Source: Candidatus Obscuribacterales bacterium
GTDB lineage: Bacteria; Cyanobacteriota; Vampirovibrionia; Obscuribacterales; Obscuribacteraceae
Reading direction: 5' to 3'
Length of the DNA: 64,000 bases
Assembly: GCA_019637435.1 (NCBI GenBank)
Contig: JAHBVO010000002.1
Span: 845,519 to 909,518 of the forward strand
This document shows positions 23,878 through 33,621 of this stretch, piece by piece. Position 1 is the first letter of the stretch. Every line of letters starts with the position of its first letter. A model generated the notes under the pieces. That model ran no database searches. It worked only from the letters and a program-made list of their open reading frames with translations, and had not been told where the DNA came from. Position numbers and translations under genes: made by a program.

Positions 23878-26013
23878 CTATGGCTCCGTTTCATTTCGTT
23901 GAACGGTTCTGCCTTCCATTGACATTTTATGCCGAAAATCATTCGCTTGCACTGGGGTGATTTTATCGCATCCAGTTAAATCAACCCACGAAATTTGATC
24001 GCGCTTAAATATGTCGGGCAAGCACGCGACAGTTATGTCTGTTTTGGCAAGATGAAGAATAGTAAGGTTTTTCAAAGTCACCAGCGCTTTCACTGCTTCG
24101 TCTCCAGTTCTAGTATCAGAGAGATTGAGCTCCTGTAGATTATCGAGCTTCGACAATTTTTTGATACCGGCATCGGTGACTCTAGTGGCGCTGAGATTCA
24201 ATTTGATAAGTTCAGTCGCTTTGCCGATGCCTTCAAGACCGTCGTCCCCAACATGGGTTGATGCAAGATTCAGATCTTTGATGCTTGTCTCGGCAAACTG
24301 TTTTGCACCCGCGTCGGTTATGTTTTCGTTTTCGCTCAGATCAACTGTTTCCAGCCTGGGGAGCCGTATGAGTGTTGCAATTAACTTGTCCGTTACTGGT
24401 GCTTCACTGAGGTTTATTTCCTGTAAAGACGGCTGCCCGTCCGGACCTAACATTTTGAGCAGATATGGACCGACGGCGTCATGAACATGCGTTTTTCTCA
24501 AATCCATGCGAAGAATATTCATGCCGGATAAGTACTTAATGCCCCGCTCCGTGATTTTATGCGATTGACCTAGTTCGACGTTTCGAACAAACGTATTACC
24601 TCTGGCTACCTTCAGAGCGTTGTCTGAAATGAATGGATCGTGATAAGACGAGAGCGTATGGGACGTTTGATCGAATTGACCTGCAAAAGCGTCGTCATCG
24701 AACACCTGCGCTCTATAGGGGTCGTCTCCTTTTCGAATTTCACCTGTTTTGGAAGCTTTCCTCTTAACCTCCTCAGTTGACTTTGTTGAATTTGAGCTTA
24801 GCCAGATGTAGCTGCCGACAAGAGGAACTGCCAGGGCGCCAGAAACGAGAGCCACCGCCAGTAGTGTCTTGGCTGTGAGCTGTTTGCCCTCTTTCTCTTC
24901 TCGAATCGCCGCTACGCTTGACGAAGAAGTCTGCTCACTCTGCGTCGCATGTGCGGCTAGATCGGCGGGGATTTCGGATTTAGAAGGAGTGACGAACAGA
25001 CCTTTGTCGGCTGACTCAATCGCCTCTTTTAGCTCGACCATGGATTTAAACCGATTAGCCGGATTTTTTTCCAGTAGTTTCATGACGATCATCTCGAGAT
25101 ATGGCGAGATGATTGGATCTCCATCTGTCGGATTAATAGGCTCAGGTTTCGCATTCAGATGCATGAGCATCGTTTCCATTTTCGTTTCACCAACGAATGG
25201 AGGTTCACCAGTCAAGCAGTGGTACATCACGCAGCCCAGAGAATACAGATCTGAAGTTACATCCAGCTGTTTGCCCATCACTTGCTCAGGGCTCATGAAA
25301 GCGGGCGTTCCGACGGTCTCACCTGTTTTAGTCAGATGTTCGCGTTCATCATCCTCCTCTCCGTAAATTACTTTGGCTAAACCGAAGTCGAGAATTTTAG
25401 CGATGTCGGGTCCGTTTTCATTCGGGACCATCATGATGTTACTTGGTTTCAAATCTCGGTGCAGAATGCCCTTCGAATGAGCATGGGCAAGCCCGTCGCA
25501 AAGCTGCTTGATTACAAGCTTCGTGTCATCGACTGATAGCGAACCGACCTGGTCCAAGACATCAGAAAGCGGAGTGCCTTCGACGTAATCCATGACCATG
25601 AACGGTTGGTTGTCTTCGGAAATACCGAAGTCGTAGACTGCAATGATGTTTGCGTGTGAGATTCTGCCGATAGTAGTCGCTTCTTGCTGAAATCGTTTCA
25701 CCGCAGTTGGTGTCATCAAATGCGAGTGAATCATCTTCACTGCCACCAATCTTCCAAGAGGCTTTTGCGTAGCTTTATAAATGACACCGGCACCACCCGC
25801 GCCAAGCACGGAAATAAATTCGTACTTGTCCTTGAGCGGAGTTCTTGGAATGTTGAAATCTGTTGTAGTTTTGGGAACAAAATTCACCGGCGGCTGTGGT
25901 GTTCTATGAGAACGAGCGGATGAGCCCCCCTGCTCAGGCAGGATGGCGCTGTCATCGCCAGTCTCGAAAAGACTGGTTTCGTCCTGACTGTCGTCGTGGC
26001 TGTATCGCCCCAT
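23878..26013 (-). CDS. Membrane Ser/Thr protein kinase with C-terminal leucine-rich repeats
   Basis: The start at 26013 is preferred to one 189 bp upstream because the upstream part is not conserved-looking and would overlap the divergent gene. Residues about 62-330 are a complete kinase: glycine loop GAGGAGVIY, K93, HRDLKPSN (D187), DFG (D209), GTPAFMSPEQ. A transmembrane helix lies near residues 395-415. Beyond it, residues about 490-700 are leucine-rich repeats of about 24 residues (LKDLNLASTHVGDDGL, LIKLNLSATRVTDAGI, LQELNLSDTRTGDEAV), so the sensor domain is outside and the catalytic domain inside. Ligand unknown. All catalytic residues are present. Confidence 0.92.
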   Translation of the reverse strand: MGRYSHDDSQDETSLFETGDDSAILPEQGGSSARSHRTPQPPVNFVPKTTTDFNIPRTPLKDKYEFISVLGAGGAGVIYKATQKPLGRLVAVKMIHSHLMTPTAVKRFQQEATTIGRISHANIIAVYDFGISEDNQPFMVMDYVEGTPLSDVLDQVGSLSVDDTKLVIKQLCDGLAHAHSKGILHRDLKPSNIMMVPNENGPDIAKILDFGLAKVIYGEEDDEREHLTKTGETVGTPAFMSPEQVMGKQLDVTSDLYSLGCVMYHCLTGEPPFVGETKMETMLMHLNAKPEPINPTDGDPIISPYLEMIVMKLLEKNPANRFKSMVELKEAIESADKGLFVTPSKSEIPADLAAHATQSEQTSSSSVAAIREEKEGKQLTAKTLLAVALVSGALAVPLVGSYIWLSSNSTKSTEEVKRKASKTGEIRKGDDPYRAQVFDDDAFAGQFDQTSHTLSSYHDPFISDNALKVARGNTFVRNVELGQSHKITERGIKYLSGMNILRMDLRKTHVHDAVGPYLLKMLGPDGQPSLQEINLSEAPVTDKLIATLIRLPRLETVDLSENENITDAGAKQFAETSIKDLNLASTHVGDDGLEGIGKATELIKLNLSATRVTDAGIKKLSKLDNLQELNLSDTRTGDEAVKALVTLKNLTILHLAKTDITVACLPDIFKRDQISWVDLTGCDKITPVQANDFRHKMSMEGRTVQRNETEP

Positions 26014-26187
26014 TTCTCCTTCGCTCCGTCTTATTATCGGACGGTATACGAGCCTTTTGGCTGCACTGGCGCCTTGAGAATAACAAACCCGGTTTTCTAT
26101 CACCAGAAACCAGCGTATCACGACATGAGCTACTAAAATTAGTTCGAGAAGGTGATTTTCCAGGGTTAGATTTTGAGGACTGAAACC

Positions 26188-27288
26188 GTGGCGGGGACAC
26201 AACGAAGCGCGATTAAAAATCTCAAGCGAAGAATTTTAGTTGCATTTCTCTTATCAGCTGCAGCGGGAACGCCTGCCTTCGCGGATAACTGCTGTGATGC
26301 AAATCCTTCCCGCCTGTCTGAAACTCAACTTCGGGCTCGCATGGAGGCTCGAATTGACTCTGCAAACAGGCTGATCGCCGATGGCAAACGTATTACCGCT
26401 CGGTCGAAAACGCTGATGGATACCGCAGAATTATTGAGTAGACTCGACGAGAAATCCTCGCCGTTTCCTTCTCAACGCATCGCATCCGGTGTCACGACTC
26501 CTGATGTCTACCAGCTTTACGAGAGTCTCTTCAAGGAGTACTACCAGGCTCTCGCTCAATACAAAGAGCACCGTCAGGAGTATAACGCGCACGTAAATGC
26601 GTATCATCAAAGCTCTCAGCCCGAGATGATTGCGCCCACACCTACCGACAACACGAATGCTTCCTCATCCGCTACTTTCAATGGCATGCACGCATTGCGG
26701 TTTCAAGTCCAGGATAAGTGCCAGCAGTTGCAGCAGTTGGAGAGCCAAATACTCTCTAACGAACAGCAATTGCAGCAAATGATATCTAATCTGATAGTGT
26801 CGCAGCAGAAAGAGAGTGCCGCGATGTTCGCCTCAGCCTGGTCCGACGCCAACCAGTTAGCGCGGCAAAATGGAGTCCTCTCATCGCAGTTTAGCCATCA
26901 AGGTCTTCAGAAAACTGCTTCAGTGGCTAATTCTGTCCACAGTCTGATTGAACTTGCTAATCGCGACGGTGCCTATAGTGCTCACATGGAGGCATACAAG
27001 AATTTAGCCGACAGCAATAATGTCGAGCAAGAACTCAATAAACGCATGAACATCCATGGACAGTACGCCATGCGCTTTATGAGCGAACTTGCAGCGATGA
27101 GACCTCAGGGGCAAGAACCTTCCGCGCCTTCAGCCGGTGGTGCAACTGTCTATTCCGCCGCTGAACTTGCGCAGGAAAATGACGCGCTCGATCGAGAGTA
27201 CGCTCATGTCCAAGATTTATTTTCCAAACTCGAAAGTGTCAGGCAGACGATGCCGAAAACATACAAGCCACAGGGAATAACCAAGTAG
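26188..27288 (+). CDS. Secreted coiled-coil protein of unknown function
   Basis: GTG at 26188 has GAGGA 8 bp upstream; TTG at 26173 is the alternative. A basic region (NLKRRILVAF) leads a signal peptide ending at AFADNCC. The rest is mostly helix with long Gln-rich heptads (QDKCQQLQQLESQI, SNEQQLQQMISNL) and charged helices, interrupted by a Pro/Thr/Ser linker (about residues 150-165). No domain family is recognised. It starts 174 bp from the divergent kinase gene and is 19 bp ahead of the membrane protein gene on the same strand, which suggests a two-gene transcript. Confidence 0.78.
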   Translation: MAGTQRSAIKNLKRRILVAFLLSAAAGTPAFADNCCDANPSRLSETQLRARMEARIDSANRLIADGKRITARSKTLMDTAELLSRLDEKSSPFPSQRIASGVTTPDVYQLYESLFKEYYQALAQYKEHRQEYNAHVNAYHQSSQPEMIAPTPTDNTNASSSATFNGMHALRFQVQDKCQQLQQLESQILSNEQQLQQMISNLIVSQQKESAAMFASAWSDANQLARQNGVLSSQFSHQGLQKTASVANSVHSLIELANRDGAYSAHMEAYKNLADSNNVEQELNKRMNIHGQYAMRFMSELAAMRPQGQEPSAPSAGGATVYSAAELAQENDALDREYAHVQDLFSKLESVRQTMPKTYKPQGITK

Positions 27289-27307
27289 AACCGCAAGAGG
27301 TGCTGGC

Positions 27308-28264
27308 GTGGAAAACCTGTTATCCGTAGGAGATTGTGTCGGTCTGGCCATCAGGCAGTGTCGGCGCGACGTCAAATTTCTCGCCACGAAGTTATTGCTG
27401 CCATCAGTGATCGAGTTAGTCGGCAAGTTATTTTTGGTGTCAGGCGCCCGTGTTTTCCTCGCCTCTCTGCACGGCGGTATCCCTGGACCAGAGACGCTAT
27501 CAGCGCTCGGACCTTCGCTAATCGGATTTCTGATTTGTATCCCCGCAGAAGTCTGGCTCACAATGCTTCAGCTTTCTTATGTGCGCATGGTGGTTAATCG
27601 AAGCACTGATTTCAATCTCGCGTTTAAACAGGTGCGTCACAAATTCTGGGCGGTGATTCTCTACGCTGTTGGTTATTATGCCGCTTTCTTCGTCTGGGTC
27701 TTCGCGTGGGCATTTATGTTCGGCATCGCCAGTTTTCTTGCCAAGGTCGGTGCGGGCGGCGCGGGTGGTGCGATTGTAATGGTGCCGGTGATTCTGGCTA
27801 TGATCGTTATTGCGTTGATCAATCTGGTTCTCCTGCTTCTGCCCGGCTCGGTGCTCTTCGTTGTGCTCGCGTGCGAGGATAAAGGTTTCTTCCAAATAAT
27901 TGGAAGAGCATACGCGATGACGTTCAAACGACTATTTCCGACCGCCGGTTTTTGCTGCGTGCTTTTCGTCACCTGGATGGCTTTGTTTTTGGCACTAACA
28001 TCGGTGCTGCAGATCTTCTATGGCGCCGAGTACATGAAAGCCGGCGTATACACCGGCAAAAAACATGCAGGTGAAATTCAGATGCCGCTGTATGTGCAGA
28101 TAATCGGTGGCAGTTGGAATTCGATCATTTACATGTATCTGATGCCCGTGTTCTTTCTCGCATCAGGCTATTACTATTACAGCCTGCGCATGAGGCTGGA
28201 GGGTCTGGACATTTCAAACGGGATCGAATTGCTCGAACAAAAGCGGAATGCCGTATCCGGCTGA
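27308..28264 (+). CDS. Polytopic membrane protein of unknown function
   Basis: GTG start with AGAGG upstream. About six hydrophobic segments are visible (e.g. FWAVILYAVGYYAAFFVWVF, VMVPVILAMIVIALINLVLL, TAGFCCVLFVTWMALFLALT), with a glycine-rich turn (GAGGAGGAI) and a Cys-containing loop (ACEDKGFFQIIGRAYAMTF). The GFFQII.RAYAMTFK.LF pattern resembles membrane proteins of the DUF975/glycerophosphoryl-diester-membrane type, but not firmly. It follows the secreted coiled-coil gene by 19 bp. Confidence 0.75.
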   Translation: MENLLSVGDCVGLAIRQCRRDVKFLATKLLLPSVIELVGKLFLVSGARVFLASLHGGIPGPETLSALGPSLIGFLICIPAEVWLTMLQLSYVRMVVNRSTDFNLAFKQVRHKFWAVILYAVGYYAAFFVWVFAWAFMFGIASFLAKVGAGGAGGAIVMVPVILAMIVIALINLVLLLLPGSVLFVVLACEDKGFFQIIGRAYAMTFKRLFPTAGFCCVLFVTWMALFLALTSVLQIFYGAEYMKAGVYTGKKHAGEIQMPLYVQIIGGSWNSIIYMYLMPVFFLASGYYYYSLRMRLEGLDISNGIELLEQKRNAVSG

Positions 28265-28335
28265 TGGTCTCGTTTTAAACGGCGAAATCGTTCGCTGCTC
28301 TATCAACGACCAGCGTCATCGAATTTGCGATTAGA

Positions 28336-28878
28336 TTATTGAGCGTCGTTAGTGTTCGATGCAATCTTTGTCTGTTCGCATGCTAGTTTTACCATTCGCA
28401 AGCGCTTTTTAACTCCGCGCGACGTCTGCATTTTGGTCAGTTGTTTTGCAAACGGAACCGGTAGATCTATATCGACATAAGATGAGAGGCAAACGTTGGT
28501 GCCGAGCCCATCCGCGCTCGGTGTCAGAGTCCATTTGCCCTCGAATGCTTTAAACTTCTCGGAGCGAACCAGGTTGTATTCGATCTTCTTGAACGGCACG
28601 TAGACTTCTTTGTAGACGCATTTCGCATCGCCGATCAAAGGCAAATTATTGAATGTCTCTTCCAGAACGCACGACTGATTGCCATCGTGGGAGAGTTCTT
28701 TGACGGTGTCCTTCGTGCCTTCGCGCAGTTTCAAAATGGCGTTGTACACGGCTTCCGGTTTTGCTTTGACGAATATGTCCGAAGTGGACTGGCAGTTCTC
28801 GGCGAATGCAGGAAGTGCTGTCGCCGACAAAATTTGTGCTGCCACTACAGCCGGTATCACTTTTCGATTGCTATTCAT
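28336..28878 (-). CDS. Secreted SRPBCC-like protein
   Basis: A signal peptide (residues 1-26, ending ALPAFAE) leads into a domain with the START/polyketide-cyclase pattern: a helix-strand start (FVKAKPEAVYNAILKLR), then a series of paired strands (CVLEETFNNLPL, KCVYKEVYVPFKKIEYNLV, FKAFEGKWTLTPSADG, TNVCLSSYVDIDLPVP) and a final helix (AKQLTKMQTSRGVKKRLRMVKLACEQ). Such folds bind lipids or other hydrophobic ligands. Four cysteines may form disulfides. Exported versions are rare. Convergent with the preceding membrane-protein gene; no partner seen. Confidence 0.78.
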   Translation of the reverse strand: MNSNRKVIPAVVAAQILSATALPAFAENCQSTSDIFVKAKPEAVYNAILKLREGTKDTVKELSHDGNQSCVLEETFNNLPLIGDAKCVYKEVYVPFKKIEYNLVRSEKFKAFEGKWTLTPSADGLGTNVCLSSYVDIDLPVPFAKQLTKMQTSRGVKKRLRMVKLACEQTKIASNTNDAQ

Positions 28879-29081
28879 ATGAATGTCTACGCCGGAAGCT
28901 CATTAATTGCCGCTAACAACCGCCACCTGTTATTCAACAGGGAGGCTGTCAGGATGAAATTCTATCCTGGCACTTTGCTTCTCGCAATCGTTGTCAATAG
29001 GCGTTGTGCGCTCATCCAAGCGGCAAAAGCCGGTACGTGAGCAATTCGAGCTTTATTGAATTGACTTTATGTTCCTGGGCT

Positions 29082-31430
29082 TTAAGCGCCTAAACCGCGT
29101 AATTCGGTATTGATGCCGGCCAGCATGGCGTTATAGAGGTCCATGGTGCTGGACTGATCCATGCCGCGATCGATTTGACCCTGAGCATAGGCGATTCGTC
29201 TTGCGAGATCGCCAATTTGCTTCTCTAACGCCGCTTTTTGAATTTGCTTCAATTGTTCGGAGCCGTCGTCCGCTTTGCCTTCCTTGCCGTCCTTCTTATC
29301 TTCTTTCTGGTCTTCCGGCTTCTCGTTGCGCTTCTGAGTATCTTCAGGCGTGTTGCGCACGATGTCGTTGCCGTGAGCGCGTGGGTTTTCGTCGCGGTGC
29401 TGTTGGAAGCGCTGCGGCAGTGTGGAGTCGTCGAACTTGCCGGCGGGAGTTCCCCGTCCGCCAGGTCCGTCTGATGGTCTGGTGGCTGGGTTGGTGCTCA
29501 TGGCAGCAAACAGTGTTGCATCCGAAACACCTTTGCGGTCGAACTGACCGCCCCACTGGTTGGACAGATCGCCATTGCGATAGGTGCTGACGACGTGACC
29601 GCCGCCCGCTCCTCCCAGCCCTTCCGTGCCTGTGAACAGGCTGTTTCCGGAATGAACCACGGCGATACCCCAGTCGCTTCCGGTTGACGCTTTGCGCTCT
29701 TCCTTAGCTTTTGCCAGATCGGCAGGTGAATCGACGATGCGCACGCTCGGATCGACCGGTCCCTGGACCCAATCACGCTGTGCGTAGACGAATTGACCCT
29801 GAATTCCGAAGTTGCGGCCCATGTTGCCGACTTCGTTGGCACCGACGTTCGCGCCCTCCCCAACCCAGTTGGTGGTGAAGGGATTTTGACCGGCGCGAAT
29901 TGCATCAGGATTGTTTTTGCTGGCGTCAAACTGATAGCGCTGTTCGCCGCGTGCATCTGTGTCTGTGTAGTACTGCCCGCGCTGCTGCCAGTAGTGGTTC
30001 AGCATGCCGCCCTGCAGCAACTGACTGGAGAAGTTGCGTTTTCCATCAACGTTCTGAGCGCCCTGAGCTTCGCTATGGGGCGTCATGAGGTCTGACGGAA
30101 TTCTAGCTTTGAAACCGTCTTCGCCTGTGTAAGTTCCATGCAGAGCGGTTTCGCGTAATGCAGCAGTGTAGCGATCCGGACTTTCACCGGCTACACCTTC
30201 CTGAATAACTGTGGTGTTGCAGGTACCGTTATCGCCCTGGTCGATATTTCTAGGTTTGGCAATATCATTGATACCGCCGGCGACGGCACGATCAATGTTT
30301 TCCTGCGACATATTAGAGCGGCTGCCATTGCCCTCTATGTACTCTTTGTTAGCTGTCGAAACGAGGTTCTCCAGAGCTTTCGCTTTCTGCTCGGGAGTAA
30401 TATCTGTTCGGCTGTTGAACTCTTGCAGGTCTTTGCGTACCTGCTCGCTATGCGGTGAGTTGGCAAAATGTGTTTCCAACGCTTTGGTGGCACGCTCTGC
30501 ACGAGCTTCCGGTGTTTGAGCCTCTGGCGCTGCATCGGTCGGCGCCGCCGTCGAGTCTGTAACTCGCGGCACTGCGGATGCGACTTCCGTCGGAGCCGTG
30601 GCCGGCGTAGCCGGTGCATCAGGGGTCGCGGTGGCCCCTGCGCGCGGACTTGCTGAATTCAAAGTCGGTGCGGCCGTAGCTGGATTTTGACCGCCAGGTG
30701 TCGCTTGGTCTTGAGTGGCATTCACTTCCGCAGAGGTGCGACGCTGGGTCGGATCCTGCGGTGCCTGCTCCGCCAGTCCATCAACTTTATACAATTGATC
30801 TTCAGTCTGTGCGAGACCGTCTTGACCGTCCCCACCGGCCTTGGGTGACCCAGGAGGCGCGTTGAGAGCTGCCTGTTCCGCGCCTGCCGGCGGTTGACCT
30901 GGCTGCTGAGGAGCATCGCCTCCCGCTGGTTTTCCGCCATCTGCCGCTGCTGCATCGGCTGCTGCTTCCTCCGGCGGTACCGGTGCCGGACCTTTGGGAA
31001 CGTCCGGAAGACCATCATTATCTAAATCTTGGGCTTCAACACCTTGCGCCGCAGCCAGATCTAAGTTGAGAGTCTTGCCGTTGTCCGACAGTGCGGGGTT
31101 GAGCTCGTGTTCACCCATCGACTTGCCGGCGTTTGGACCGTCCAGGGCTATGCCGTTCTGAAAGTGAACGCCGCCAACTTCGACAATGCCATGTTTGGCC
31201 ATGTCGCCCTCGCTCATGCTCGGGATCGCCGCTGCGGTTCTTTCCTGGTCGGCAGTCAGGGCGGTGTTGACGTCGCCGTTCTCGCGGGTCGACTGAACCT
31301 CGGTCTGTGCATTTTTCTCTGCACCTTCTCTGACCTGAACCTCCGGCGGTTTCTCAACCGGCTTTTGCGCTTCTGCTGCGCCCTGAGGTCTTTCTGCAAC
31401 TGGCTGTTGTGGTACGTCTTGTGGAGGCAT
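29082..31430 (-). CDS. Large Pro/Ala-rich protein with papain-like catalytic pattern (782 aa)
   Basis: No signal peptide. Residues 1-310 are low-complexity (Pro, Ala, Gln, Gly), broken by a small folded segment (about 65-130, VGGVHFQNGIALDGPNAGKS) and a calcium-loop-like DLDNDGLPD (135-143). Residues about 310-385 are helical. Residues about 395-650 form a domain with Q398 and C404 in IDQGDNGTCN, H612 in GGGHVVS and Asn/Gln-Trp-Gly (about 624, SNQWGG), the Gln-Cys, His, Asn order of papain-like peptidases and transglutaminases. A charged Lys/Asp linker and a coiled-coil end follow. Function inferred; may be exported by a specialised route. Confidence 0.8.
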   Translation of the reverse strand: MPPQDVPQQPVAERPQGAAEAQKPVEKPPEVQVREGAEKNAQTEVQSTRENGDVNTALTADQERTAAAIPSMSEGDMAKHGIVEVGGVHFQNGIALDGPNAGKSMGEHELNPALSDNGKTLNLDLAAAQGVEAQDLDNDGLPDVPKGPAPVPPEEAAADAAAADGGKPAGGDAPQQPGQPPAGAEQAALNAPPGSPKAGGDGQDGLAQTEDQLYKVDGLAEQAPQDPTQRRTSAEVNATQDQATPGGQNPATAAPTLNSASPRAGATATPDAPATPATAPTEVASAVPRVTDSTAAPTDAAPEAQTPEARAERATKALETHFANSPHSEQVRKDLQEFNSRTDITPEQKAKALENLVSTANKEYIEGNGSRSNMSQENIDRAVAGGINDIAKPRNIDQGDNGTCNTTVIQEGVAGESPDRYTAALRETALHGTYTGEDGFKARIPSDLMTPHSEAQGAQNVDGKRNFSSQLLQGGMLNHYWQQRGQYYTDTDARGEQRYQFDASKNNPDAIRAGQNPFTTNWVGEGANVGANEVGNMGRNFGIQGQFVYAQRDWVQGPVDPSVRIVDSPADLAKAKEERKASTGSDWGIAVVHSGNSLFTGTEGLGGAGGGHVVSTYRNGDLSNQWGGQFDRKGVSDATLFAAMSTNPATRPSDGPGGRGTPAGKFDDSTLPQRFQQHRDENPRAHGNDIVRNTPEDTQKRNEKPEDQKEDKKDGKEGKADDGSEQLKQIQKAALEKQIGDLARRIAYAQGQIDRGMDQSSTMDLYNAMLAGINTELRGLGA

Positions 31431-31464
31431 GGTTTTCTAGTAACGGTCAGGGATAAACGTCGGG

Positions 31465-31492
31465 CATATATATTAGTTCTCAAGCGTGACAA
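31465..31492 (-). promoter_or_regulatory. Promoter of the 782-residue protein gene
   Basis: Minus-strand TTGTCA, 16-bp spacer, TATATG. Five of six -35 bases match; transcription would start about 25-30 bases before the ATG. Confidence 0.45.
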
Positions 31493-31704
31493 AAATGTAC
31501 CTGAGATACGCGCCCGTTTCATATGACAAGAATCGGTAGTAAGGGGCGAATCACTGTAATATAGGGCAACACTAACCGCTTTGCAACTGCGTAAACACGC
31601 AAGAGTTGAGTCGATTTAGATTAAATCTGAGACCGGACTCATTAATTCTACCGTGCGCCGCTCAGCTGGCCGGATTCGCTGTTTTCAAACAAAAATCACA
31701 TCGG

Positions 31705-31733
31705 TTGTCGAAGTCGTCCCTTCAACCTATATA
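31705..31733 (+). promoter_or_regulatory. Promoter of the small membrane protein/LMF1 operon
   Basis: TTGTCG, 17-bp spacer, TATATA (31728-31733), about 23 bp before the ATG at 31757. Confidence 0.45.
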
Positions 31734-31756
31734 GTGTTAGTAGAAGCTCACTCGAA

Positions 31757-31996
31757 ATGCCCAGCGAAAGCCTTATGGAAGAACCGCCATCAACTAAAGA
31801 TAAAGTCTGGATTAGCGTTGGACTTGCCGTGCTCGGAATTAGTCTTGTCGCCGTCAGCATGTTCGTTTCCGACGATCCCGCGCACATCCTTCTGACTCGC
31901 GTCATTCAGATTCTGATGACGATATCCGGAAGTATCTGCGTAGTGCTCGCGGTCATTCTCTACTTCGTTCGTGACAGCCCAGATATTAATATGTGA
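31757..31996 (+). CDS. Small membrane protein with two spans, coupled to the LMF1 gene
   Basis: A 79-residue product with acidic start, two hydrophobic helices (VWISVGLAVLGISLVAVSM, ILMTISGSICVVLAVILYF) and an acidic end. Its stop TGA overlaps the start GTG of the next gene (GTGA, 4 bp), so the two are translationally coupled, and a promoter lies just upstream. No family recognised; it may assist the large membrane protein it precedes. Confidence 0.7.
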   Translation: MPSESLMEEPPSTKDKVWISVGLAVLGISLVAVSMFVSDDPAHILLTRVIQILMTISGSICVVLAVILYFVRDSPDINM

Positions 31997-33585
31997 CCGT
32001 GCCCGAAACTAATCATCAGGAAAGCTACCTCCTGAGTCGCTGGATTTATCTGCGTTCGCTCGGGATGGTTCATTTCGTCGCCTATCTGTCCCTGTCCGTT
32101 CAGATTCTCATGCTCAATGGGAAGAACGGTATTTTGCCGATCGCGACCATGCTCCGGCGTGTAAAAGATGTCTACGGCGACGAAGCCTACGGCATGCTGC
32201 CGACAATCTTCTGGTTGAACTCCAGCGATCCGTTTATTCTGGCAGCCTGTATCGCCGGAATCGTTCTTTCCGTACTCGTTGTTTCCGGCGTCATGACCGG
32301 ACCAGCGCTTCTGTTGCTGGCCGTTCTTTACTCCTCTCTGGATAACGGTTCCGGCGAGTTCATGGCGTTCGGCTCCGACGGTTTGATTATCGAAGCGACA
32401 GTCTTGGCACTATTCATGGTGCCATGGTGCCTCTGGGAATGGGGATGGAACCGCGATCCTGGTAGAGTGAAAGAGCCTTCAACTCTGGCTCTTGCTTTAA
32501 ACCGATTTCTGCTCTTTCGCCTCATGTTCGGCGCCGGGCTGGTTAAAATACTGAGTGGCGATCCGTACTGGAAGAATCTGACGGCGCTGAGTTACCACCA
32601 AGAGACGCAGCCCATCCCATCTCCACTCGCCTGGTTTATCCACCACTTTCCCCTGTGGGTGCACAAAACCGCCTGCGTTTTCACTTTCGTTGCAGAACTC
32701 GTCTCTCCGTTTCTATACTTTTCTCAGCGACGTTTGAGGCTGCTTGCTGCCGCTCTCACTGTGGCTCTCCACGTTGGAATTTTGCTTACCGGCAATTACA
32801 CGTTTCTTAACTACCTGAGCATCGTACTCTGCATTCCACTAATAGACGATGCCTGGTTGGAGAGAATCGTACCTTATAACTGGGCAGTAAAACTGCGTGC
32901 GCTTTTGTTTCAGCAGCCATCAGTTGAGCAAGTGTCCGAAACAATCGTGAGCGAACTGAAATCGCGGTCTCTCGTTTCAATCCTGAGCCGATTCGCAACG
33001 ACATCAATCGCCGCATTATTCCTCTTTCTTGGTGGATGTCAGTTCATAACCGGCTTTATAGGCAGTTATATTTTTCCAACTGCACTCGGACGAATATTGA
33101 CAGTGCTGGCTCCTTACAGGATCTTCAATAGTTACGGTATGTTTGCGGTCATGACGACGACACGACCGGAGATTGTTTTCGAGGGCAGCATGGACGGCAA
33201 GAAATGGGTCCCCTACACGTTTAAATATAAAGTCGACGACATTTGCAAGCCACCACCTGTAGTGGCGCCCCATATGCCTCGTTTGGATTGGCGACTGTGG
33301 TTCGCTGCTATGAGAGACGTGTCCGAAAATCCGTGGGTTTTGAATCTGGTACGATTGATGCTAAAGGGCGATCCCGCGGTTTTATCAGCGTTTAAAACAA
33401 ACCCGTTTCCCTCAGGCGGACCGAAATATATTCGTGCCTACGTTTACGATTATCACTTTTCCGACTGGGAGGCGCTGTCCCAAAGAGGTGAGTGGTGGCG
33501 CCGAGACAATAAGCTTCTTTATATTCCGCCCGTTGAGTTGGATGATACCGATGAAGTGGTACCCGCGACGGCTGAGAATCCATAG
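31993..33585 (+). CDS. Lipase maturation factor (LMF1)-family membrane protein
   Basis: A membrane protein of the LMF1/LMF2 family (530 aa). Seen: an N-terminal LSLSVQILMLNGKNGILP, several transmembrane helices, the family block FRLMFGAGLVKILSGDPYW followed by LTALSYHQETQPIPSPLAWF, HHFPLWVHK, a GNYTFLNYLSIVLCIPLIDD strand and a C-terminal beta domain (FEGSMDGKKWVPYTFKYK). In animals LMF1 helps lipases fold in the ER; bacterial members have unknown roles. Starts with GTG overlapping the previous stop. A small acidic protein gene follows 36 bp downstream. Confidence 0.9.
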   Translation: MTVPETNHQESYLLSRWIYLRSLGMVHFVAYLSLSVQILMLNGKNGILPIATMLRRVKDVYGDEAYGMLPTIFWLNSSDPFILAACIAGIVLSVLVVSGVMTGPALLLLAVLYSSLDNGSGEFMAFGSDGLIIEATVLALFMVPWCLWEWGWNRDPGRVKEPSTLALALNRFLLFRLMFGAGLVKILSGDPYWKNLTALSYHQETQPIPSPLAWFIHHFPLWVHKTACVFTFVAELVSPFLYFSQRRLRLLAAALTVALHVGILLTGNYTFLNYLSIVLCIPLIDDAWLERIVPYNWAVKLRALLFQQPSVEQVSETIVSELKSRSLVSILSRFATTSIAALFLFLGGCQFITGFIGSYIFPTALGRILTVLAPYRIFNSYGMFAVMTTTRPEIVFEGSMDGKKWVPYTFKYKVDDICKPPPVVAPHMPRLDWRLWFAAMRDVSENPWVLNLVRLMLKGDPAVLSAFKTNPFPSGGPKYIRAYVYDYHFSDWEALSQRGEWWRRDNKLLYIPPVELDDTDEVVPATAENP

Positions 33586-33621
33586 CCAGCGGTTGAGATT
33601 CAAAAGGACTGGTGTTAGTAT

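Larger units (their letters stand above)
31431..31756. other. Divergent intergenic region with promoters on both strands
   Basis: The region between the 782-residue protein gene and the small membrane gene carries a minus promoter (31465-31492) and a plus promoter (31705-31733), listed separately. No gene seen between them. No clear ribosome site lies before the minus gene. Confidence 0.45.
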
